DNA from: Hexactinellida sp. DTS-2022 | Taxonomy: Eukaryota > Porifera > Hexactinellida | Direction of reading: 5' to 3' | Assembly (NCBI GenBank): GCA_028753945.1 | Contig: JAPNXP010000004.1 | Span: 868,001 to 932,000 of the forward strand | DNA length: 64,000 nt | In this document: one piece after another, positions 48,051 through 58,105 of the stretch | How positions within the stretch are numbered: the first letter of the stretch is position 1 | Layout: each line of letters begins with the position of its first letter | Notes under the pieces: generated by a model | Told to the model about the DNA's origin: nothing | The model's database searches: none | What the model saw: only the letters and a program-made list of their open reading frames with translations | Made by a program: the position numbers and the translations under genes

Positions 48051-48289
48051 AGCAATATAGCTAGGTATATTTAAGATTTTTTTCCAACTATTATTAGAAA
48101 TATACCTTTGGGCCTCCGTTTCAGATTCGGGGTAGTAAGGATAGACTGTTCTAATTTTAATCAATTGAAAGATAAGAGAGCAATATATTGTTAGTTGTAA
48201 CTGCGAATCAGAGTAATAGGTTGGGGTAGAGGAACGTTGCATATTATAGCAAAGATCTCACACTGCTAAGTTGACAATTACAATCCGAT

Positions 48290-49140
48290 TTCAACTCACT
48301 AAGGATCGTTGCCTTCAGAAACACCTTTCTGAAATAATTTAACACCTTCATAGAATGGATGACATGGAGCAAAAAAATCCAAAATTGCAGCTGTGCCGAC
48401 AGCATTTTCCTTGGAGGCACTATCAATTACCCAAACTGTAGCCACCAAAGATAGTGCCACCAAAGGGAAACGCGTCGGCATAGCTGCAATTTTGGATTTC
48501 TTTTGTATTTTTCTCCGTAGACGGTGCCCTGGTCATACCTTTATACATTATGGGCTGAAACTTGGCATGTAGGTTCGAAGTGAAAGTCTAATTTGCACCT
48601 TGAGTTACGATCTCGTTCCAATTTTCTTAACACCTATTTAATCTTATTATGGCTCATAACATGAAATAATAAATAATGAGCTTGATAAAATTTACATATT
48701 TGGATAGAAAATTAAATTCTACACCTTTTGGCAAATCACAAATGTTCAATTTGGCCTAGGTTTGTGCCAATATTTGGGTGCCAATATCCTGTGTTTCCTC
48801 ACACATCAGATCCAGTGAATCTGTTAAATCAATTTACATTGTTTCAACTTGTAATAATTATATTGACTAAACTTGTTAAATCTTTCACTAATGTTTCAAC
48901 TTGCGATAAATATATTGATTTAACTTATAAATTCCAGCTGACTTCTATTTAATTGTAGTATTACTATACAATGGATAAAATAAAATAAAAATCCAAAATT
49001 GCAGCTGTGCCGACGCATCTCTCTTTGCAACCTGTGCCGAAAGTATTTCCCATTGGAGGACTACTAATTACCCAACCATCAAATGTAGTGCCTCGAAAGG
49101 GAAATGCGTCGGCACAGCTGCAATTTTTGGATTTTTTTCA
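48290..49140. repeat. Foldback-family pieces with two hairpin modules
   Basis: Hairpins at about 48375-48500 and 48990-49134 carry the CCAAAATTGCAGCTGTGCCGA arms. The sequence between them partly follows the 42100-42540 order (CTTGTAATAATTATATTG, TTAATTGTAGTATTACTA). Confidence 0.65.
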
Positions 49141-49930
49141 GAATTTTTATGCCTTTTTCCGGATGAGAAAGACATGTTGTTCGGCTTTTCGACAGTGGTA
49201 TTTCTTGAAAACACTGATCATTACTATTAGCCTATGAGAATTTGAGTCAACTTTAACAGTTGTTGGTGTGATAATTTGATTAACACACAAGGAATAATTC
49301 CCTAATCGAATAACATCGAGTACATTCCTAAACCAGAATGAATTGGTAATGAATGGTAGATTGAAGAAAACAATGTCGCGAAAAGGCTTATAACTTGATG
49401 CGCGTAGACGCAAACGAATAAATCCCACATAACTTGTTACCTTAGCGAAAGCTTAGTTACTTGCTATTAGACCCAGGTCCGGCGGAAACGGTCAAGTTAT
49501 GGCCTGACCACTCTTATGCCACTAGATAAGCCGATAAATCCAAGGCCTGACCACTTTACAACAGCTTCCACCGGCCCTGAGATCAATTGCTAATAGGCAA
49601 ACAGCCAGTATATCTTAGTAAATGCATTTCTTGTGAATTTGTTTGTCTGTTTGTTTACTTAATTTATCGGGTTTATATTAAAATTATAGGTCAATAAAAA
49701 CCGTATTTATAGTTCAAATAGAGACTAACTTCCAAATATTTCAAGAAAAGCGAACAAAAATCATATATATTTAAATGTAATGAGCCCTTCGGTCTCGGTC
49801 GCTTTACGACGGATCGGTGCTACGCACCTCAAGTTAACGGCCGCTATGCGCCTTACTCCCCACTAAACCAGTGATTATATAGTTAATAAAAATTTGTATT
49901 TGTTATATACATCCCTTTCCACCATTTCCA
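49141..49930. other. Intron with a small MITE remnant
   Basis: CAGGTCCGGCGGAAACGGTCA at 49472 and its counterpart ending near 49579 (TTCCACCGGCCCTG) form an inverted pair of about 108 bp. Nothing else was recognised. Confidence 0.5.
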
Positions 49931-49939
49931 TACTTTTAA

Positions 49940-50400
49940 CTTGTTTCCTATAATGCCAGTTGGAAGCTGGCTTCTGGATTCATTTTGATTTTTGAATAAT
50001 TTGTTTACCTATTTTTGCAAACAACAACAATAAATATGCATATAATAAATTTCTAAATGTAAAATTCGAAATCAGCATACTTGTTTACCTATAATACCCG
50101 TTGAAAGCAAACTTTTAGGTTCATTTTGAATTTTCATTAATTTGCTTAACAATTATTGTAAATAACAGCAACAAATATTCAAATTAATATTTATAAAAGC
50201 GAAATTCGTGTTCAACATACTCGTTTACCTATAATACCCATTGAAAGCTAACTTATAGTTGATTTTGAATTTCATTAATTTGTTTACCTATTTGTGTAAA
50301 CAACAACAACAATATTAATATTATAAATTTATAAATGCGAAATTCGTGTTCAGCATACTTGTTTACCTATTAGTAGTATAACATTTGGAAGTTAGTTTAT
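49940..50400. repeat. Minisatellite, unit about 140 bp
   Basis: Three to four units share CTTGTTTACCTATAATACCC, GAAAGCTAACTT and GTAAACAACAACAAC words, starting near 49948, 50090, 50229 and 50365. Decayed copies lie at 9590-9840 and 42770-42960. Confidence 0.75.
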
Positions 50401-50613
50401 ATTTCAATTTTAAATGAGGTTTCTATTCCCCATCACTTTAATGCAATCCGGACAAACAAATAAACAAACAAACAAACACACAACAATCGAGGATTAATAA
50501 TATAGATATTTACTAGACCTGAAATTTCTCAGCAAAAGATTAATAATTTAAACATTTAAAAATTTTTAGGCCAAAATTAGGGTTTTAGCTCCCAGAACCA
50601 GCATTAATAATAC

Positions 50614-50916
50614 CTGTTGTGCAGTTGAGATAGAGACCCTCTGATGAATAACAATTATCTACACCCCACCCGTCATTCCTACAATCGAGTAGTGATGATT
50701 CATCTCCACTACATATCACGTCATCAAGCCAAAAATCTGTGGTGATGCTGTTACCATGTCTGTAGGAGACATAAGTGGAAAAACCCAACTGCCTACAAGC
50801 AACACGACTTTCTTCTGAGCCCCATCCGTCGTCACATACAGATCCCCATCGACTACTGTGATATATTTCAAGTATACCGTCATCCGTGCCACTTCCATAC
50901 ATACGAAGCTCTCCAT
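50614..50916 (-). CDS. SRCR-domain exon 14 (type A2), most 5' exon of the gene seen here
   Basis: This exon encodes one scavenger receptor cysteine-rich domain. Such domains form compact disulfide-bonded ligand-binding modules in secreted or membrane proteins. The translation runs from DGELRMYGSG through VCDDGW, VACRQLGF, FWLDDVICSGDESS and LLDC to GLYLNC, with six cysteines and no stop. The acceptor (AG before ATGGAGAG) and donor (CAACAG before gtatta) leave 303 bp in phase 1-1. SGDESS together with an A-type donor matches exons 9 and 4, so I assign it to the A2 position although its 5' edge is shorter than theirs. Exons upstream of it lie beyond 51 kb in this window or outside it; none was recognised. 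Confidence 0.9.
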
Positions 50917-50950
50917 CTGTTAGTTAAAATAAATAAAAGAAAATGCAGTA

Positions 50951-51450
50951 CAGTGGAACCTCTATAAGTGGGGGACATGGGACGGGGGAAATTTCAATTG
51001 CCCCCCATTCCCCGGTTATAAAATTCAATTGGAAAAACATTATATATGCTATATTATACAAAATATTCATATAACACACACATTAATGCACGTTCTAGTT
51101 CTTATTTGTATATTATGACAATTTAGTTAACTGCTGATCTACACTAGGTGATTTCTTCTAAAAACATCTGAGTAGATCAATCGAAAATATTTTTTCTGTT
51201 GAACTTTTGAGTCGATTTATTGGAAATATTGTATTGTTTTATAAGAATCATGTTAGGATTTGTCCATCCCCCCCATTTATGGAGGTTGTTTTGTATGGAG
51301 ATAAAAACTCCTTGAAATTTATGGTCCCCCATTCCCCACTTCCCCGCTTATAGAGGTTCATTTGTATGGATATGAACGAATATGGTAAAAAAATTCCCCA
51401 CTTATGGAGGTTCCCCATTTATAGAGACCCCACTTATAGAGGTTGCACTG
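50951..51450. mobile_element. pogo/Tigger-type MITE, 500 bp
   Basis: CAGTGGAACCTCTATAAGTG at the left is mirrored by CACTTATAGAGGTTGCACTG at the right, with TA on both sides (50949-50950, 51451-51452). Internal TCCCC(A/G)CTTATAGAGGTT words repeat. Confidence 0.85.
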
Positions 51451-51452
51451 TA

Positions 51453-52249
51453 CACTAAATTAATATCGATCGTTAGTGATCTATATATGTAAACTTTTGG
51501 TAGCAATCTACAATTTCTTAACTCCAATTCAGGCACTTCTAAAAGCAATCCGATGTTTTAGGAGCACAATCGTTTCGAAACAAAGGATATGATTAAGTTG
51601 CAGTGGCGTAATTAGATTACGTTAATAATTATTAAGGGGCTGTTAATAATACAGAGTAATTTCCATATTGACTAAATGAGAGTGAACATGGAATTTTCTC
51701 CAAAAATACGATTGATATTAATTTCATAATACTCTTATAAATCAATACTTGCCTGTTTGCAAATACTGTTTCTGGGCATAGATTACTTAAAATTTGAATT
51801 AATATTCGTATAATATATATGGGATTCAATTGATTTTTCCATTTACTCAATTAATAACCCCAAAATTTTGACCATAAATTAAACATTGGGGACCTTTAAC
51901 AAATATAACCAAATTCGAAACAAGCCCGTAAATTATTTGATAGACAAACCTGTATAGCAATGATATTTCTGATTAAAGATAACCAATATTAAAAGAAAGA
52001 CAATTTCCTTTCCCAACATATCTTTCTAAATAAACTATCCAGTTGCAATTATAAATTCATACAGATGTATGTATATAAATATACTTAATAGAATAGTATT
52101 CTATATACATATTTTGCAAATCGCTTTACAAGTTATACACACATATAGTTAACTGATGTAATCACCAGAAACAACTGAAATTTGAGAGTATGGGATATCC
52201 AAGAACAATCCCTAATAAAGTCAACGCTTTTGGTACAATATGGCATATG
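51453..52249. other. No recognised feature
   Basis: AT-rich sequence upstream of SRCR exon 14 and left of the RT element. No SRCR-like exon was seen. Confidence 0.35.
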
Positions 52250-52256
52250 GTCTGGT

Positions 52257-53178
52257 CATGGCCTACTTAATATACGGCCGTGTATATCACCGAGAAGGCC
52301 AAAAAAAGAAGGCCAGTTTATAAATTTCATTCTAGGATAAACTATGCCTCCTGTTGTTATTATTTCGGTTGTATATGAGGTAATCAACCATTGCGAGTCC
52401 AATGGAACCACTTTTGAGAATCTCAGATTTGTGGTTAAGCTGTTTAGGCGCCATTTAACGATGCCACCACAAATATACTACGTATATATACAATTCGAGT
52501 CTAAACAGGGTGGGGGTCAATCTTAAGGATACTACCCATAGGTGACTTGATGGAAAAATATATTTTTAGGGCATACCCACCGACCCCCCCCCCCTCACGA
52601 AGTACCAAGTACTTGACGAATTTATTGCTTTTGGACCCCTACACCCATTCAGTATTTGCCACAAGTGACACTCTGGAGTTGTCACCTGTGTCAGATTAGC
52701 ACGAATTGATACGAAGTTAATTACATCTGGTCCCTGAAGTCCTCCTATGAGCATTTTTACCCAAAACACACTTTTTAATTTTTTTTACAATTTTAATCAG
52801 TGAGCAATTCTCAACTTTATAGTCCAGGAGTATTAGCTAAAAAATGAGCCCAACATGGAAATAAATAGTACCAAAATAATTTTTGCAGGATAGTTGCAAA
52901 ATGCCCTATTGAGCAATATACTAAAAGTCCCCAAGTATCCCCTTTGTGCTAAATTTTCTTTTATCATTTTTCTGATGTTTAAAGATTTCCGCCGATTTGT
53001 ACGAATGGTGTAAATTCAATATTTCCTGAATCCTTGATCCGATTCCTTAGAGTTTTTCAAAATAGATATATACTAGTAGGATGTATAAAATTATATGCAA
53101 TTTTTTTCTAAAATATGCTTTTATAGCCTTCAGGCCACCCAAGGTGTGAACATTTTCGCGGTTTTATCAAAAAAAGAC
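52257..53178. repeat. Left inverted-repeat arm of the RT element
   Basis: The arm starts with CATGGCCTACTTAAT and is matched in reverse at 55800-56865. It holds a short internal palindrome around AAGTACCAAGTACTT, a C-rich run near 52585, and the reverse complement of the segment that encodes the last residues of the RT on the other side. No open frame of note lies within it. Confidence 0.85.
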
Positions 53179-53595
53179 TTTTCACATTTTATCCATCATA
53201 ATAGGTGTAAATAACTGCACTGAGTTAAAAATTGCACTCAGAATTAAGAGATCTCCTTTATTTTTAAAGATAACGTGCTCATTTTGAAAGCGATTGACTC
53301 ATAGACCACTTTAATAAAGGATTGTAGGCTGCCAGCTCGGGTCCTGGAAATTGGGTCCATTGTGTCTTATTGATATCTCGTAATCCGCTAATGTTAGACA
53401 CAGGAAATGTATTATAGTCGTATAGGAAGTCATATTTGTGGAGTCCATTGGTCATATTGCCTAATCTCAAATATTTGTGGAATGTGAGTTTTGCGGTTGA
53501 ATTACCCCATGGAAACTCCCATTACTCAATCACCCAAAATTTAAAGCAACACCTACCTAGCAATTCAGAACCAACTCAATCTAAAAGATAACAGC

Positions 53596-54384
53596 ATGGC
53601 GAGACTCTTCCTCGGAACATTAATGCAAACATACTTACGCAACTGCGAATACCTATCGCACCAAAAGGCAAAGAAAGGTCCTAGAAACCAAACCTACGCC
53701 TCCATTGCCCAAATAAGTCTACCATTGCAAAATAAACCTAAACGAATCTTCCCCATGCGCCCAATCCAGAATAACACCCGGTACCCGTGCGCTAAATGCA
53801 TAGCAACCGCGACAATCTTAACAACAACGGAAAAGAAGTATACCGAAAGTCTTACCATCCGTATTCGCAATAGATCGCTAGATGACTACGAGCAGTCCCT
53901 ACCCCTATGCCTACGCAAGAGATTCAGAGACATATACAACACACTTACAGAGGGAATTCCTAATCACCAGGAATCCACCGGTTGTCCCCTCTCCCTCCAG
54001 CAAGAAAAACGAGCAATTTTCCACCAGGCAGCCCCCAACAAAATGACTACGGAGCAAACACAAGTACTAAATGTAGCTGTAATAACAGCGTGCAAGCAAC
54101 ATAACTTATGTGCTAAATGCGGACGCACACGCACACCAGCAACTGAACGACATCACAGATTCTGCCGCGCAGATCCACGCAACTGCCCTACACCGAAAAC
54201 ACCAGAATGTTATAATAGAACGTGCACACACCCCCTCCACCCCCAACCCAGTCTCTGGCGAGCAGATGAGTACACTCTTAAGTACAGACTCTCCGCCAAT
54301 CCCCGGATCACCTTCACCCTTTTTGCTAAGGGAGTCAGGGCTCAGTGCCATCCCCGATTTCCTCCAATCAGACGTTTACATTAA
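53596..54384 (+). CDS. RT element ORF1: cysteine-rich N-terminal protein or N-terminal part of the RT
   Basis: The 262-residue frame opens at ATG 53596, about 420 bp inside the left arm. It has a CAKC pair (65-68) and a second cluster with CAKC (172-175), HH (186-187), C190, C197, C205, C210, H212 and H215. The spacing suggests zinc binding, perhaps nucleic-acid contact, but I match it to no family. It overlaps ORF2 by 275 nt in a different frame. The cysteine cluster ends near 54245, after which this frame loses character while the ORF2 frame becomes RT-like. A programmed or mutational frameshift between about 54245 and 54330 is therefore likely, and the last ~40 residues here may be spurious. 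Function unknown. Confidence 0.65.
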   Translation: MARLFLGTLMQTYLRNCEYLSHQKAKKGPRNQTYASIAQISLPLQNKPKRIFPMRPIQNNTRYPCAKCIATATILTTTEKKYTESLTIRIRNRSLDDYEQSLPLCLRKRFRDIYNTLTEGIPNHQESTGCPLSLQQEKRAIFHQAAPNKMTTEQTQVLNVAVITACKQHNLCAKCGRTRTPATERHHRFCRADPRNCPTPKTPECYNRTCTHPLHPQPSLWRADEYTLKYRLSANPRITFTLFAKGVRAQCHPRFPPIRRLH

Positions 54385-55837
54385 TCATAATTGCAGTATC
54401 TGCGAAAACCAAACAACACCAGAAAGCAAATCTCTCGAACATCACAGAATAATTACTAAATACACTAATATACCTAAAGACATTTCCCCCCCTAATCCAA
54501 TGCCAACAAAATGGACCTATAAGCCTCCACCAGTTTTCATACCAGTCACCAGCAAACTCGAAACAGGAGTACTTCTCCAACAACTAATGGAATTTGGAAT
54601 GTCCTTCCAACCAAAACAAGAGTGCAATCCACAACCCTTCCTTACACCTTTCCAGCACCTCCTAAACCTGACAACCAATACACCACCACTAACACAATTT
54701 AACATAGACCCCCGTAGGGAAAAAACATACACCAAATTTAACAACCTACTCAAACAAATCAAAACCGCGATAAAACAAGAAAACCTAAGCATCGTATCCT
54801 GCGATAAAGGTCCAGGACTCATACTAATACAAAACAAAACCCTGCAAGAGACGTACAACATATACCTCAGCGACAATGCTATCCCAACCAGCACCAATTG
54901 CATTCTATATGCACTATCAGCCATCAAACATAGCCTCCTAAATGTAGACAAAGCAGTCACCCTAAACAAAACAGACGATAGAATACCCACATTCTACTTC
55001 AAAATAAAAACTCACAAGGATGCATTTGTAACCGCAACAACAAAATTTGCAGAAATCTACTCGTACAACTTAGGACCGCAAACAATAGCAAAAATCGCCA
55101 GGCCAATTGTAAATCATAAAACATCAATAACCTGCCTAACTTCAACATATTTAAGAAAACACATAAAACCGATTATAGAACAGAGCCCCTACCTCACACA
55201 GGACATATTCCAGACAATCGACCAACTCTGCAGACTAGGACGCCCACTCGAAATACACACTGGAGATATCGAGGCCTTCTACCCTTCCACACCGCACTAC
55301 CTGGTACTAGATGCCTTCCAACATTACCACCCCAGCAAACACCTGGAATATGAACTCCTAACTAATCTACTTAAATTCAACTTCGTCACAGACGGAGCTA
55401 ATTTCTTCGATATGGGAAACAAAGGGATACCCATGGGCCTACCACTCGCCCCAGAATTAGCCCGTATGACCACAGCGTACCTACTCAAAGATTATCAACA
55501 GCCTATAGGACACACCCTAACCATTTACTTTGATGATGTGTCAGCCACATATCCAATCGATAACATTCCACTAGACCCCTTCAATCTCAAACCAACACCT
55601 CCAAACCAAACACAGGACGCCAAGTATGATATAACCAAAAAGCAATTCAGTCCCTACACACAAGCATACCGACAATGCGTACCACTTCATCCCCACTCTC
55701 ACCACCCATCTCGCAAACTTTTCGAAAAAACTTACCACGGGTCAGCTTTCCGAGCAACACTCATAGGAACAAATCCTGCAAATACCCTAACACACCTCCT
55801 TAAAACCGCGAAAATGTTCACACCTTGGGTGGCCTGA
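54110..55837 (+). CDS. RT element ORF2: Penelope-like reverse transcriptase without GIY-YIG domain
   Basis: The 575-residue frame carries the ordered motifs of a Penelope-type RT. They are SCDKGPGLILI (~230-240), FYFKIKTHK with RPIVNHK (~295-337), motif A TGDIEAFYPST (D386), motif B GIPMGLPLAPELA (~439-451) and motif C IYFDDVSAT (DD 475-476). A thumb-like segment follows with AYRQCVPLHPHSHHPSRK and HGSAFRATLIGTNP. The catalytic aspartates are all present. Most Penelope-like elements add a GIY-YIG endonuclease after the thumb, but here the frame stops within the right inverted arm. EN-lacking Penelope relatives (Athena, Coprina types) are known. The first ~60 codons overlap ORF1 and are probably not the true start. 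Confidence 0.85.
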   Translation: MLNADAHAHQQLNDITDSAAQIHATALHRKHQNVIIERAHTPSTPNPVSGEQMSTLLSTDSPPIPGSPSPFLLRESGLSAIPDFLQSDVYINHNCSICENQTTPESKSLEHHRIITKYTNIPKDISPPNPMPTKWTYKPPPVFIPVTSKLETGVLLQQLMEFGMSFQPKQECNPQPFLTPFQHLLNLTTNTPPLTQFNIDPRREKTYTKFNNLLKQIKTAIKQENLSIVSCDKGPGLILIQNKTLQETYNIYLSDNAIPTSTNCILYALSAIKHSLLNVDKAVTLNKTDDRIPTFYFKIKTHKDAFVTATTKFAEIYSYNLGPQTIAKIARPIVNHKTSITCLTSTYLRKHIKPIIEQSPYLTQDIFQTIDQLCRLGRPLEIHTGDIEAFYPSTPHYLVLDAFQHYHPSKHLEYELLTNLLKFNFVTDGANFFDMGNKGIPMGLPLAPELARMTTAYLLKDYQQPIGHTLTIYFDDVSATYPIDNIPLDPFNLKPTPPNQTQDAKYDITKKQFSPYTQAYRQCVPLHPHSHHPSRKLFEKTYHGSAFRATLIGTNPANTLTHLLKTAKMFTPWVA

Positions 55838-56865
55838 AGGCTATAAAAGCATATTTTATAAAAAAAATTGCATATAATTTTATACATCCTACTAGTATAT
55901 ATCTATTTTGAAAAACTCTAAGTGATCGGATCAAGGATTTAGGAAATATTGAATTTACACCATTCGTACAAATCGGCGGAAATATTTAAACATCAGAAAA
56001 ATGAAAAGAAAATTTAGCACAAAGGGGATACTTGGGGACTTTTAGTATATTGCTCAATAGGGCATTTTGCAACTATCCTGCAAAAATTAGCTTGGTACTA
56101 TTTATTTCCATGTTAAACCCTAATGCTCCTGGACTATTAGGTGTGATAAGATTAAAATAAATTACCCTTAGTGTAAATTCTTGATAATTTGAAGCAAAAT
56201 TTCGCAATAATATTGATTTGTACCATCCATGAAGTACCAGGTACTTCATGGATGTACCTTTCAAATGGGACCCACCACCTGGCTATGGGTCAAATGGGTC
56301 AAGTATCTGCCGATTGACCCCCCCTGGTCTAAAGAACTACGAGAAAATGAAGATAATTTGCTATTATACTTAGTATACATATTCCGAATATATAACTAGA
56401 ATGAATATATATAAACCAGCAATTATATACGTTTTATTGACGAAAATAGTAAGTTGTAACTCGGATACTACTTGTATTTTAGCATGTGGTTGCTTTATAA
56501 TTTTGAAAATTTTTAGAATGTCGCCATTTCGTGATTTAGTAGCTTTGGGGTATTAAATAAATTCCTATTTAGTATTCCTGTTATAAAATATTAGAAAGTA
56601 TGAAGAAAATTAAATTTATGATATTTGAATTTTTTTTCATTTTACAATAAATTGTTACCGTCACCATGAAATGGCGCCTAAACAGCTTAACCACAAATCT
56701 GAGATTCTCAAAAGTGGTTCTAATGGAATCGCAATGGTTGATTATCCCATATACAACCCAAATAATAACAATAGGAGGCATAGTTTATCCTAGAATGAAA
56801 TTTATAAACTGGCCTTTTTTTGGCCTTTTCGGTGACATACACGGCCATATATTAAGTAGGCCATG
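55800..56865. repeat. Right inverted-repeat arm of the RT element
   Basis: This arm mirrors 52257-53178. Its inner edge contains the final ~11 codons and the stop of the RT frame. An internal hairpin centred on GAAGTACCAGGTACTTC lies at 56221-56259. A segment of about 320 bp (roughly 56340-56660) has no visible match on the left and may be a secondary insertion or a left-arm deletion. Confidence 0.82.
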
Positions 56866-57258
56866 GTCTGGTGAATTTTCATGTTTTCGCACTTGTTAGG
56901 TATTATAAATTTGGCCAATAGCACTCTATCGTATCTGGCTTCCAGGAGCTTCACCCCTGGACCCCAGTAGGGTGCTTACAGCGCCCCCAGTCCCCAGCTG
57001 GTGATGTGTTACTTTTATAAAATGCAACCCCCTCTTTAAGAAATGCTGGATCCGTCCCTGCATGAACATTTATCTCTTTCAGCATATCTCCAACGCAATT
57101 ACTAGTTGAAAATATCTATTTTTATCTATTTTATTATTATGACAACGTGTACCAGTCTTCATTAATTTACATATTAAATAGTTGTTATGTTCACAATCCA
57201 GGATTAATAATATTTTGACATAACAGCCATTTTGGCCAGTGCCATCCCTTGGGTGGCA

Positions 57259-58065
57259 CATGGCCTACTATATAATACGGCTATACAAGTCAAGTATTTG
57301 CCATTTTATTTCCAGGCCAGTGTTTACTTTCTAATTGCTCGTATAATAAATTACCTATTGTCATGGAATAAACTAAATTCAAATACGCTGGAAACATCTA
57401 AAATACTTTTGAGAATGATTTCTCATCGGATTTAACCACAATGACGTATCAAATATACATACCCATATATGGTAATTAATACTAATTATGAAGTAGAGAT
57501 TTGAAGTGGAGATTGAAGTAGAGATTCAGTGAACATTAGCTAAATAAGTCACAAGAACGGTCATTAAACTGACTGGGCAACATGTACGTCGTCAAACAGC
57601 ACTTTTAAAACTTAGATTAAAATCTAACTATACATTTCAAAAAAATACAAAACATATGGTTTGATAACAATAGTATAATTATTTACTTGCATTGACGTTG
57701 AAAAGAATTTGAGTGAAAGGAATTACATAATTGTTACTGTAGTTAGTATTTAGCAAGAAAAATGAATTAGGATAAAAACGGCAAAGTTAGATTCTCAAAT
57801 TATCTAAAAAATTAACATTTATTCAACATCATTGTCATATATGGGTATGTATATTTGATTACGTCATTGTGGTTAAACCCGATGAGAAATAATTCTCAAA
57901 AGTATTTTAGATGTTTCCAGCGTATTTGAAAACCGAAGTTTAGTTTATTCCATGACAAATTGACAATAGGTAATTTATTTTACGAGCAATTAGAAAGTAA
58001 ACACTGGCCTGGAAATAAAATGGCAAATAACTGACTTGTATAGCCGTATTATATAGTAGGCCATG
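57259..58065. mobile_element. 807-bp non-autonomous element with the same ends as the RT element
   Basis: Inverted arms of about 240 bp begin CATGGCCTACTATATAATAC on the left and read the same, reversed, on the right. A 7-bp duplication GGTGGCA flanks the element (57252-57258 and 58066-58072). The first 11 bp match the RT element, and the next bases differ by small indels. No coding frame was recognised. Both the terminal sequence and the 7-bp TSD argue that the same transposition machinery moves it and the RT element. Confidence 0.88.
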
Positions 58066-58105
58066 GGTGGCAGATATTAACATGTTCAACTGTACTTACA
58101 CTGTA

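Larger units (their letters stand above)
52257..56865 (+). mobile_element. TIR element with a 7-bp TSD that encodes a Penelope-like reverse transcriptase
   Basis: The ends are mirror images beginning CATGGCCTACTTAATAT. A perfect 7-bp duplication GTCTGGT flanks them (52250-52256 and 56866-56872). The inverted arms are about 0.9-1.0 kb: the outer ~220 bp (52257-52465 and 56660-56865) and an inner ~340 bp block (52820-53175 and 55800-56130) are highly similar, with a diverged middle that includes a ~320-bp AT-rich segment on the right only. Between the arms lie two overlapping frames with RT motifs. No DDE transposase, integrase or GIY-YIG domain was found. The coding part is markedly richer in C than its surroundings. 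No described family with this combination is known to me. Confidence 0.85.

Noticed and set aside
54106..54990. Two antisense frames over the RT gene (81 and 157 codons)
   Set aside because: They have no motifs and are opposite a frame with clear RT motifs. Their length follows from the C-rich composition of the coding strand.
55838..56865. A GIY-YIG endonuclease domain downstream of the RT
   Set aside because: The RT frame stops in the arm and no frame beyond carries GIY/YIG-like motifs. Only repeat sequence is present.
52257..56865. Interpretation of the RT element as a Polinton/Maverick
   Set aside because: It is far too short, has a 7-bp and not a 6-bp duplication, and lacks the AG start, protein-primed polymerase, integrase, ATPase and protease genes. 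The YPS motif near motif A looks superficially like polymerase B, but motif B and YFDD are those of an RT.
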